DNA from: Roseibacillus sp. | GTDB taxonomy: Bacteria; Verrucomicrobiota; Verrucomicrobiia; Verrucomicrobiales; Akkermansiaceae | Assembly (NCBI GenBank): GCA_002686085.1 | Contig: NZAC01000024.1 | Span: forward strand, 1 to 42,827 | DNA length: 42,827 nt | Direction: 5' to 3' | Shown: piece after piece, positions 1 through 7,472 of the stretch | How the letters are laid out: every line of letters begins with the position of its first letter | Numbering within the stretch: position 1 is the stretch's first letter | Translations under genes and position numbers: made by a program | The notes under the pieces: model-generated | What the model was told of the DNA's origin: nothing | Databases searched by the model: none | What the model saw: only the letters and a program-made list of their open reading frames with translations

Positions 1-291
1 AGGAGCATCAATACCGAAAAGGTCGAGGCTGTTGCCCGTGTGCCCAACGGGCCAGAAGTCGAGGGAATGGTGGGGTTGAAAAACTACCTCCTCGAGCATC
101 GGAAAAACGATATTGCTGAAAACATTTTGCGCCGGTTACTCAGTTATGGAATTGGTCGGAAACTGACTACCCACGACCGCTTTGTGGTGGGAGAACTGAT
201 TGAGGGCTCGGCTGTTAATGATTACCGATTACTCGACATGATTATCGCAATTTGCCAGAGTCGTGTGTTCAGCGGAACGGCGAGTAAGTGA
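1..291 (+). CDS. DUF1592/1588/1585 family protein, C-terminal fragment
   Basis: The frame is open from the first base of the window, so only the last 96 residues are present and the start lies to the left. The visible part matches the DUF1585 end of the large secreted proteins that Planctomycetes and Verrucomicrobia carry together with DUF1552 proteins. What supports this is the segment with LPNG-like spacing (VPNGPEVEG), a 'LKNYLL' helix, 'LLSYGIGRKLTTHDR' and a final 'LLDMIIAICQSRVF'. The full-length family usually begins with a cytochrome-c-like domain, which cannot be checked here. The DUF1552 gene follows after 12 bases, the usual pairing. The biochemical role is not established. Family assignment is confident. 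Confidence 0.85.
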   Translation, partial: RSINTEKVEAVARVPNGPEVEGMVGLKNYLLEHRKNDIAENILRRLLSYGIGRKLTTHDRFVVGELIEGSAVNDYRLLDMIIAICQSRVFSGTASK

Positions 292-303
292 ACTGAGCTG
301 AAT

Positions 304-1659
304 ATGAAACCGAAAGCCTGGCATCTGAATAGACGTGAAATGCTGAAGGGGGGCGGTGTCGCCTTGGCCCTGCCCTTTCTTAATGGAATGAGCTGGGCTG
401 CTCCATCGAGGGCTATGCCAAAGAGAATGCTGGTAAGTTATTTCTCCTATGGTGCTTACATGCCCAATGGTCCGGCAGGCATTCCCAACCCGAATATGCC
501 GCACCACGATTGGAGCTGGTGGCCATGTCGGGATGCGGGACCACTCAGCTTTAACCAATCCTCCAAGCCCTTTGAGCCGCTCAAGGATTACGTGAGTTAC
601 TACCGGGGTCTGGATCATGCCGGCGGCTGGGCTCTTGGAGGCCATAGTTCGGGCGATGTCTTTGCTACCGGCGCAGACATGGTGGGTAACCAGAAGACGA
701 ACAGTATCTCGATCGATCAAGTCGCTGCCAACGTCCACGGAAACAAGACTCGATATGCCTCCATGGTGCTGGGCACTGAGGGCGGAACGGGCTCCTATGG
801 ACGGAGCAAGACGCTTTCTCACCGCGGCCCCGGCCGACCAATTCCGTCCATGGATAAGCCGCAGGAGATTTTCAATCGGCTTTTCAGCCCTTATGCTGGT
901 AATGGGGTTGAACAGGTGCGTGCAGGGCTCAAACGCGAGGCCAGTATTCTCGATTTATTGATGGATCAAAGCCGTAGCCTGAAAAATCGTCTCGGCCGCG
1001 AGGATCAGGGGAAGGTCGATGAGTATCTGGAATCGATCCGAGCTCTGGAACACCGCGTGGAGCGTACTAGCAAATGGACGCACCAGCCATTGCCGGATGT
1101 TAATACCAAGGGGCTCAATCTTGCGGCTTCGCACAAAGACCCCAAGGAATACATCCGTTGCATGTATGATCTGGTGTATCTGGCCTTTCAGACAGATTCC
1201 ACGCGGTTCGCCTCACTTATGCTTGAAAGCGAAAATTCGAGCAATAGTGAGCTGTGGAACTACGCCACCTATGTCCTTGGTTACAAAGGAGCCACTCACG
1301 ACATTGCTCACAAGCGTCCCGTAGATTACTCAGGACGATGGGACCAGTGGAGGGCTGAGCAGCATGCTTATTTTCTGCAACGACTCAGGGATACTCCCGA
1401 GGCAGAGGGCAACATGCTTGATCGCACGGTTGTGCTCTGGGGTTCGGCTCATCCCCATGCTTCACACAGTACGAAGAACTATCCGATTCACCTTGCAGGA
1501 GGAAACAAGCTTGGGCTCGCGCACGGTCAGTTGCATTCCTTCGAAGGCGAGAAGAAAGTACCATTGGCTAACCTGTTTGTCTCCATGCTCCATGCGGTGG
1601 ACGTTCCGGTGAAATCCTTTGCTGACAGCACTGGCCCTATGCCTGAAGTGCTCGCGTGA
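304..1659 (+). CDS. DUF1552 domain protein, Tat-type signal
   Basis: A 451-residue protein of the DUF1552 family, whose members are exported and of unknown biochemical function. It begins with a twin-arginine-like signal: N9-R10-R11 followed by 'EMLKGGGVALALPFL', the usual start of this family. The rest has the expected length and ends with a conserved 'LANLFVSMLHAVDVPVKSFADSTG' type segment near residues 420-443. The start at 304 is chosen because it puts the RR motif about ten residues in; no strong ribosome binding site is visible. It follows the DUF1592/1585 gene after 12 bases, and its stop codon overlaps the next start, so the genes are probably cotranscribed. What the pair does is inferred only from co-occurrence: probably secreted polymer or sugar breakdown. 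Confidence 0.9.
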   Translation: MKPKAWHLNRREMLKGGGVALALPFLNGMSWAAPSRAMPKRMLVSYFSYGAYMPNGPAGIPNPNMPHHDWSWWPCRDAGPLSFNQSSKPFEPLKDYVSYYRGLDHAGGWALGGHSSGDVFATGADMVGNQKTNSISIDQVAANVHGNKTRYASMVLGTEGGTGSYGRSKTLSHRGPGRPIPSMDKPQEIFNRLFSPYAGNGVEQVRAGLKREASILDLLMDQSRSLKNRLGREDQGKVDEYLESIRALEHRVERTSKWTHQPLPDVNTKGLNLAASHKDPKEYIRCMYDLVYLAFQTDSTRFASLMLESENSSNSELWNYATYVLGYKGATHDIAHKRPVDYSGRWDQWRAEQHAYFLQRLRDTPEAEGNMLDRTVVLWGSAHPHASHSTKNYPIHLAGGNKLGLAHGQLHSFEGEKKVPLANLFVSMLHAVDVPVKSFADSTGPMPEVLA

Positions 1660-2363
1660 TGATGCGGAGTATCAGCTGGATTGCGATTTTCTTGGCGTTC
1701 CTCTTGAGTGAGGAAATCACGGCGGAGGAAAGCGCTTTGCCGCGCGTTCTCATCCTTGGTGACCAGATCTATCAGCAACCTGCCAATGAACTGCGAAAAG
1801 AGCTGAAGGGCAAAGCAGAAGTGAATTTCCCGGGGATGAAGCCCGGTGAGGTGTGGAATTCAACCACTGCCTTGGAGCTGATCGACCGCCAACTTGGGGA
1901 TGGTCGATGGGATCTAATCCACTTCAATTGCGGCCTGGGAGACCTGATTCACCGTGTCCCGGGTGTGAAGGCCTTTCGGGTGATGCCGCAGCATGCGGGA
2001 GGCATCCGTACTACGGATCCCAGACAGTATGAAAAAAATCTTCATGCGCTCGTTACCCGCCTCAAGGCGACGGGGGCCAAGCTTGTCTGGGCAAGTACTA
2101 CCCCCATCCGGCATTCTTCCACCAACGTCTTCACCAAGGGAACCGAGATCGAGTATAACGCCATTGCTGCTAAGGTAATGGCAGGACATGGAATTCCTAC
2201 CAACGACATGTACGTCTTTGTCAGGAGCCTGATTGACATGAATAAGCCTGCGAGTCATGGAGCTGACCCGTTCTTCTTTGATCGCAAGGCCATCCATCCG
2301 CCCATTCGTGAAATTATGCACAAACACCTGAAGTTGGCTCCCATTAATACACCGAAACCATGA
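1659..2363 (+). CDS. SGNH/GDSL-like secreted protein lacking the catalytic serine
   Basis: About 234 residues with an N-terminal signal peptide and the SGNH-hydrolase layout. Block I reads RVLILGDQ at about residues 29-36, where active members have G-D-S, so the nucleophilic serine is Gln. Later come 'WDLIHFNCGLGDL' (block III region), 'YEKNLHALVTRLKATGAKLVWASTTP' and a C-terminal 'AIHPP' carrying the expected histidine. The ATG at 1659 overlaps the upstream TGA by one base (TGATG); a GTG at 1656 and an ATG at 1662 are alternatives. The gene ends in an ATGA overlap with the next one, so translation is probably coupled. The family is esterases and acyl-hydrolases; this copy may be catalytically dead or may act as a binding protein. 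Confidence 0.75.
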   Translation: MMRSISWIAIFLAFLLSEEITAEESALPRVLILGDQIYQQPANELRKELKGKAEVNFPGMKPGEVWNSTTALELIDRQLGDGRWDLIHFNCGLGDLIHRVPGVKAFRVMPQHAGGIRTTDPRQYEKNLHALVTRLKATGAKLVWASTTPIRHSSTNVFTKGTEIEYNAIAAKVMAGHGIPTNDMYVFVRSLIDMNKPASHGADPFFFDRKAIHPPIREIMHKHLKLAPINTPKP

Positions 2364-3553
2364 AAGTAACCCTGATCAGTCTTGTTGCCCTGTGGGCTGC
2401 CTCGTGCCCGCTGTGGGCTAAGCCACTGAAAGTCTACCTGTTGGTTGGCCAATCAAATATGCAGGGGCATGCGGCCGAGCGAACCTTGGGGCACCTGGCA
2501 ATGGATGCGAAAACGGTGCCCTTGCTGAAGGCGATTCAGAATGCCGATGGATCGGCCAAGGTTCATGATCAGATTTGGATTTCATCCATTGAGATAGCCG
2601 AGGAATCCGGGGTTAAGGAGGGGAAGCTCACCGTTGGGTATGGTGCGGGTGGCCGTGACCCCAAGATCGGTCCAGAGCTGACTTTCGGCATCACCATGCA
2701 AAAGCACGTCGGTGAGCCAGTCCTTTTAATCAAGACTGCATGGGGCGGCAAGTCGCTGAACACGGACTTCCGGCCACCCAGTGCGGGCCCCTATGTTTTC
2801 AACGACAAGCAAATCGAGAATTTTAAGAAACGAGATAGGAATCTGGCGGAGGTGCGCCAGGAAAAAGTCAACTCTACAGGGGTGTATTACCGGGCCATGC
2901 TTGAGCATATCCGCAAGGTGCTTGGTGACATTCAACGCGTGTATCCAGATTATGATGCCAAGTCCGGCTACGAGTTATCGGGTTTTATCTGGTTTCAAGG
3001 TTGGAACGATATGGTTGATGCGGGAACCTATCCCTCGCGGGGACAGGTGGGAAGTTACGATGCCTACAGCCGTAATCTCGCGCATTTCATACGTGACGTG
3101 CGTAAGGATTTGAACGCTCCGAAGTTGCCGTTTGTGATCGGAGTGATGGGGGCGGGTGGCCCCATCTCCAAGTATGGTCCGGACCAGAAACGCTACGCTG
3201 ATATTCACGGTGAATTTCGTAAGGCTATGGCAGCGCCAGCCAACTTGCCAGAATTCAGGGGTAACGTTACTGCCGTGCGGACTGAAAATTACTGGGATGG
3301 AGAGCTCTCCGAACTGGTCGATCGTCGTAGTAAGATTAACGCCAAACGCCGCGAGCTTTCAAACGATGAATCACTCAACCGGGAACAACGCGACAAGGCC
3401 CTTGCTGATTTCAATGCCAAGCTGTTTACCAAGGAAGAGCTGCAGATCCTGGAGCTTGGCGTTTCCAATGCGGCCTATCATTACCTGGGATCAGCTAAAA
3501 TTCTTGGGCAGATCGGCAAAGCCTTTGCTGACGCGCTCGCTGCAATGAATTAG
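2360..3553 (+). CDS. Sialate O-acetylesterase-like (SASA) secreted carbohydrate esterase
   Basis: A 397-residue secreted protein with a signal peptide of about 20 residues (cleavage near ...LWA/KPL). It has the SASA domain hallmark GQSNMQG at residues 30-36, with S32 as probable nucleophile, the oxyanion segment 'WFQGWND' at 211-217, and a C-terminal 'AAYHYLGSAKILGQIGKAFADAL' that contains the expected histidine. These residues fit an SGNH-type esterase that removes acetyl groups from sugars (CE6 or SASA type); the true substrate is unknown. Its ATG overlaps the previous stop by four bases. Unlike the preceding SGNH-like gene, all catalytic residues seem present, so within this operon it may be the active esterase partner. 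Confidence 0.85.
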   Translation: MKVTLISLVALWAASCPLWAKPLKVYLLVGQSNMQGHAAERTLGHLAMDAKTVPLLKAIQNADGSAKVHDQIWISSIEIAEESGVKEGKLTVGYGAGGRDPKIGPELTFGITMQKHVGEPVLLIKTAWGGKSLNTDFRPPSAGPYVFNDKQIENFKKRDRNLAEVRQEKVNSTGVYYRAMLEHIRKVLGDIQRVYPDYDAKSGYELSGFIWFQGWNDMVDAGTYPSRGQVGSYDAYSRNLAHFIRDVRKDLNAPKLPFVIGVMGAGGPISKYGPDQKRYADIHGEFRKAMAAPANLPEFRGNVTAVRTENYWDGELSELVDRRSKINAKRRELSNDESLNREQRDKALADFNAKLFTKEELQILELGVSNAAYHYLGSAKILGQIGKAFADALAAMN

Positions 3554-3580
3554 ACCACAAAACCTATTCTTCCAATCAGT

Positions 3581-4606
3581 ATGACCCGTTTGTTTCTACT
3601 GCTTCTACTCTCTACTTTTTTGCTCAATGACTTGGATGCTCAGCAGGGACATCCTGCTCCGGGGGACCTTTGGTTAACCTATCCAGGGTCAAATGGGCCG
3701 GGAAAGGGGAAGCATGTTGTCCTGATTGCTGCTGAGCAGGAGTACCGCAGTGAACAATCCATGCCAATGCTGGCGAAAGTTCTCTCCAGTCATCATGGCT
3801 TTGATTGCACCGTTCTGTTTTCCGTGAACGAAAAAGGGGAAGTCGACCCAACGGTCCCAGCTCCATTCAAAGACAAAGAAAAGCGCCATAATATTCCGGG
3901 TCTTGATCACCTGAAAAAGGCAGATTGCGTAATCTGGATCTCGCGTTTCATGCATCTCCCTGAAGCTCAGATGCAGCATTTCTATGACTACTTTGATTCA
4001 GGAAAACCTCTCATCGCTCTACGAACTGCCAATCATGGTTTCTGGGGAAGCTTCAAATACAGGAAGGGAGGTAAAAACGTTTCTCTACGTATGCTGTTGG
4101 GTGGCACTTTCATGGGGCATCACGGGGGGTGGCATCGGGAAGCAACACGTGGAGTGATCGTTCCTGAGAAGAGGAAACATCCTATTCTTACCGGAGTCGG
4201 GGATATCTGGGGAACGTCCGACGTCTATCGCTGTCATAATGACAGGCATCCCTTCCCGGAAAATTGCGATTCCCTGGTCCTCGGTCAGCCATTGATAAAT
4301 CTTGAGAAGGACGCTCCACCCAATACCAAGAAGGAGCCATTGCCGGTCGCCTGGACGAAAACATGGACCGGGAACAAGGGCCTGGAATCCAGAATATTTC
4401 ATTTTACCATGGGCTCCGCGATGGACTTGGAAAATGACGGAGTGCGAAGAATCACGGTAAACGCCGTCTACTGGGGGTTAGGTATGGAAAAAGCAATCAA
4501 GGCGGACAGATCAATTGCCATCATCGGCGATTATAACCCACTGAAGGCCGGGTTTAATTACGAGAAGCTGGGAGTTAAACCGCACCCGGTGGAATACTAT
4601 CGGTGA
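3581..4606 (+). CDS. Secreted ThuA-like domain protein
   Basis: A 341-residue exported protein. The signal peptide is 'MTRLFLLLLLSTFLLNDLDA'. The remainder is a ThuA-like, class-I-glutamine-amidotransferase-like fold: 'HVVLIAAEQEYRSEQSMPML', 'DCVIWISRFMHLPEAQMQHF', 'YFDSGKPLIALRTANHGF', and 'HHGGWHREATRGVI' followed by 'HPILTGVGDIWGTSDVY'. The last two segments are typical of ThuA proteins in Planctomycetes and Verrucomicrobia. ThuA is linked to trehalose or other sugar metabolism in rhizobia, but the exported versions have no proven reaction. It follows the esterase gene after 27 bases on the same strand and fits a sugar-processing locus. Confidence 0.85.
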   Translation: MTRLFLLLLLSTFLLNDLDAQQGHPAPGDLWLTYPGSNGPGKGKHVVLIAAEQEYRSEQSMPMLAKVLSSHHGFDCTVLFSVNEKGEVDPTVPAPFKDKEKRHNIPGLDHLKKADCVIWISRFMHLPEAQMQHFYDYFDSGKPLIALRTANHGFWGSFKYRKGGKNVSLRMLLGGTFMGHHGGWHREATRGVIVPEKRKHPILTGVGDIWGTSDVYRCHNDRHPFPENCDSLVLGQPLINLEKDAPPNTKKEPLPVAWTKTWTGNKGLESRIFHFTMGSAMDLENDGVRRITVNAVYWGLGMEKAIKADRSIAIIGDYNPLKAGFNYEKLGVKPHPVEYYR

Positions 4607-4669
4607 CGCGGCCGCGTGATTCAGCGATAGCCGCCTGAGATCTTCTGATTTTCGTGAGGCTCGAAAGAG

Positions 4670-5854
4670 ATGGAATATAAAGTCGGGAGAACCAACGTGT
4701 TAGCAGAAATGAACCATTTGCGATCGGTAGTCACTGCCCTGCTTGTTGTTACTGGATTATCGGTTGCCTCCCGTGCCGATGACGGGTTGGAAGCGTTCCT
4801 CGGAAAACCAGTTTTCGAAAAACAGCGTCTGTTCGATGACCAGCGTTATCCTAATATAGTGGTGACGACCCGGGGCACGGTGGTTGCGGTCTGGGGTAAT
4901 GACGGGGTTGTGGTGCGCCGTAGTGAGGATGGAGGCAGGACGTGGGGTGGAGCCATTACGGTCTCTGAAAAGGGATACCATGGTGGAGGCACCACAGTTG
5001 ATGAGAATTCAGGGGATCTCCTGGTCTTTGTGGAGGACCGGCAACCGCCGGCACCATTGACTGTGTATCGCAGTCGGGATGATGGTAAAACGTGGCGGGT
5101 GCAAGCTACGGTGATTGGGAAGGACACAAACGGTAACACTCCTTCCATGCACATGAATGAACACGGTATCACGCTGCTTCATGGGAAGCATAAGGGGCGC
5201 CTGCTGCGACCGACTCGCTACTACGGACCCAATGGAGGTGGCGCGGAATGGCCCCTGCAGTACACCAATGCCATCTACAGTGACGACGGTGGAAAGTCAT
5301 GGAGAACGAGCAGCCCTTTTCCTGAAAAGGGGACGGGGGAGGCGACTCTTGTGGAGTTATCGGATGGGCGCATTTACTATAACTCGCGCGTGCACTGGTC
5401 TGAACGGCCGCGGAATAAAAGGCGACGGGAGGCGTGGAGCGACGATGGGGGGGTGACGTGGAAGAAATGGCGCATCATAGATGTGCTGCCGGACGGGGAT
5501 CAGGGGAGAACTTACGGTTGCATGGGAGGATTGACCCGGTTGCCGTTGAGAGATCGCGACATCCTTCTTTTCAGTAACCTCGATACCGAAGCCGCCTACC
5601 GCGAGCGAGTTACCGTATGGGCGAGTTTTGACGGGGGGCGGACCTGGCCTCTCAAGAGGTTGGTAGACGCGGGCCGAAGTGGATACTCATCGCTGGCCGC
5701 CGGGAGGGGAGAGACTCCCTCGGAGGGGTGGATCTATCTCTTCTATGAGCACGACCCCATCAAGGGTGCCCATATGGTCCGGTTCAACCTGGGATGGCTT
5801 CTCGGGGGCGAGTCCACAGGTGACGGCCCCATACCGGAGTTGAAGACCAAGTAG
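4670..5854 (+). CDS. Sialidase/BNR-repeat family secreted glycosidase-like protein
   Basis: A six-bladed beta-propeller protein of the sialidase superfamily, 394 codons from the first ATG. Five Asp-boxes (S-x-D-x-G-x-T/S-W) are visible at residues 85-92, 135-142, 204-211, 257-264 and 319-326. A RYPN motif at 59-62 corresponds to the FRIP arginine, R183 and R240 are candidate carboxylate-binding arginines, and E224 in 'GEATLVELSDGRIYYNSR' sits where the catalytic glutamate is expected. The true start is probably the ATG at 4709, because the signal peptide 'MNHLRSVVTALLVVTGLSVASRA' begins there. The substrate may be sialic acid or another acidic sugar. It closes the sugar-processing locus and is convergent with the next gene (12 bases between stops). 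Confidence 0.85.
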   Translation: MEYKVGRTNVLAEMNHLRSVVTALLVVTGLSVASRADDGLEAFLGKPVFEKQRLFDDQRYPNIVVTTRGTVVAVWGNDGVVVRRSEDGGRTWGGAITVSEKGYHGGGTTVDENSGDLLVFVEDRQPPAPLTVYRSRDDGKTWRVQATVIGKDTNGNTPSMHMNEHGITLLHGKHKGRLLRPTRYYGPNGGGAEWPLQYTNAIYSDDGGKSWRTSSPFPEKGTGEATLVELSDGRIYYNSRVHWSERPRNKRRREAWSDDGGVTWKKWRIIDVLPDGDQGRTYGCMGGLTRLPLRDRDILLFSNLDTEAAYRERVTVWASFDGGRTWPLKRLVDAGRSGYSSLAAGRGETPSEGWIYLFYEHDPIKGAHMVRFNLGWLLGGESTGDGPIPELKTK

Positions 5855-5866
5855 ATTCGAGGAGGC

Positions 5867-7246
5867 TTAACGGCGGCTGCCTCGGCGTTCAAAGTGCTTT
5901 TGTAGCTCTTCTTTACTGAGAGAACCGTTTTCGTCAGTATCCATCATCTTGAAGCGGTCGGCCATCGGTCCGTGTGCCTCCTCAAGGGCGATGACCCCGT
6001 CTCCGTTGGTATCCATTCGTTCCAGCATCTGCCCTACATCAGGTCGGCGGCGTTGACCGAATCCTCCCCGTCCGCCAGGTCGCTGGCGTCTGTCAAAACC
6101 CCTGCCGCCTCCGGAGGATCGTACCGAACCGGCATCCCGGTCACGCCTGAGTTCTATCTCGTAGCGATGGGTGACCGCCCGGCACCAGCCTTCCTCGTCA
6201 TCACAGGCAAAATAGGAGACCTCCAATTCGAGGGGTTGCTCAATTCGTCCAGCGGAGGAATCGACCTCGATTAAAAACTCGCGTGGATCAATGTCCGAGG
6301 GGGCCTTGACCTTAGGGGCGGACCCTTTGCTTGTGCTCATTTTGATTCCCTTGGGAGTCTTGAATTCGAAATAGAGAGGATCTGCAAGGTTGTTCCAGTG
6401 CACCGTATGGAGAGGGTCAAGGTGGAAGCCGATATGGAGTTTCCCCTTTCCTTGGTCCATTAGTCCCCGGTCCGCCTCGGCCCGGAGCTTGACATAGAAT
6501 ATCTCCTTCGCCTTTTCCTTGTCGCTCTTTGAAGTGATGGGACGGACAATCACAGCCATTGATCCTTCGGGTTTTTGCGTCCGGGGGACGACGCCGCTGG
6601 CGATCTTGCTTGTCGGGGCGGACCTGATCTTTCGATTCAGGTCGGATGGGGAGGTGACAGTCTTGGTCTTTCCGATGAGCTTTTCCAAGTCAGCTCTCAG
6701 GGTTTGAGGATCGCTCCAGCTTCGGGAGACCAGGATCCTGCCTTCCGGGGAAATGATAAATTCCGAGTTGGGCCGATCGCCAAGCGCATGCTTGAGATCG
6801 TTCGTCATGGTATCTGCAAGCCATGGGATTTTTGTATCGAGCTGCCTGCGGGCTGCAGTGACATGCTTGAGCCTCTCTTGGATCGTTATTGGTTGGACGA
6901 GTCGGTCGCGTTCCGGATGGGCAAGGGATTTGTAAACATAGTAGAAATCCAGTTCCTCACTCCTCTCCCGGTAATCATGGTAGATAGCCTCCAGACCGGA
7001 GACATTACGAAGGAAGGGGGGTCATGTCAGACAGCCGAAGACAATCACCGCATGGCGGCCCTTGAGTTTTTCTCGTAGAGCGAAGCTTCGCCCCTCGGCG
7101 TCGAATACGCTGATATCGGGTGCCAGGCTACCCACCGCTGGCATTTTCTCGCCACCGCGCCGGTTTTGACGGTCCTGCCCCAGCACCACGGATTGCAAGG
7201 AGCAGGCCATTAAGAGGGCTGTTGTGATAGCCACGCACTTTATCAT
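5867..7246 (-). CDS. Deiodinase-like thioredoxin-fold selenoprotein (in-frame UGA = Sec75) with DsbD-like and EF-hand regions
   Basis: Read from 7246, one frame runs 459 codons and is broken only by a TGA at 7024-7022 (codon 75). Around it the protein reads VIVFGCLT-U-PPFLRN, which aligns with the iodothyronine deiodinase active site (NFGSCT-U-PxF), so the TGA falls exactly on the catalytic selenocysteine; C72 gives a C-x-x-U pair. Deiodinase-like features continue past the TGA: 'YYVYKSLAHPE', 'TIQERLKHVTAARRQL', 'IPWLADTMTNDLKHAL' and 'SEFIISPEGRILVSRSW' (to about 176). Residues about 229-369 resemble DsbD N-terminal-type domains (C348 and C355 in ACDDEEGWC). A Gly/Arg-rich linker (371-404) and two EF-hands (412-423, 436-447) follow. 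The N-terminus is a signal peptide, possibly lipoprotein type (LMAC). Alternatives are a nonsense mutation, or two separate genes; the start at 6808 is unlikely because it cuts the fold. Substrate unknown. Confidence 0.85.
6980..7008 (-). promoter_or_regulatory. Candidate bacterial SECIS hairpin
   Basis: Directly downstream of the in-frame UGA, the mRNA can form a stem of six pairs, GUCUCC (7003-6998) with GGAGGC (6992-6987), closed by a five-base loop GGUCU (6997-6993). A further GUA/UAC pairing (7008-7006 with 6982-6980) is possible across an internal loop. Twenty-four bases separate the UGA from the first loop G, within the range accepted for bacterial SECIS elements. The loop matches the GGUCU in the loop of the E. 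coli fdhF element as I remember it, where SelB reads the G and U. The hairpin lies inside the coding sequence, as is normal in bacteria. The structure was folded by eye and not scored. Confidence 0.65.
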
Positions 7247-7413
7247 CTCAATTGGAGCTAACAGGGCATCGGTGTATTTTACAAGGAGGGTAGTCGTAAT
7301 TCTTTGATTTTTAATGGTCTCACAGGGACCAGAGGAAATCTTCCAAGCGGAATGAAGGTTTCGGTCCCGATATCACTGTGGGTAGCCCTTTTCTAAATGC
7401 AAAAAAATCGCAA

Positions 7414-7441
7414 TTGGCACTTGATAACATCAACAGATAAG
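7414..7441 (+). promoter_or_regulatory. Candidate sigma70-type promoter for the PEP-CTERM gene
   Basis: In the 226-base divergent gap between the selenoprotein gene and the PEP-CTERM gene, TTGGCA at 7414-7419 and GATAAG at 7436-7441 are separated by 16 bases. They match the sigma70 hexamers at five and four positions. They lie about 30 bases before the ATG at 7473, which has no clear Shine-Dalgarno sequence. Weak evidence; I saw no comparably good promoter for the opposite strand. Confidence 0.3.
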
Positions 7442-7472
7442 TAACTCTTGCAAAGAATTTGCATTAACACAC

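Noticed and set aside
7022-7246. A separate short gene of 74 codons and a second gene starting at 6808, with a premature stop between
   Set aside because: Both are in the same frame, the intervening bases translate without other stops, and the joined product matches one fold whose active-site residue is the TGA. A Sec gene explains this better than two genes or a pseudogene.
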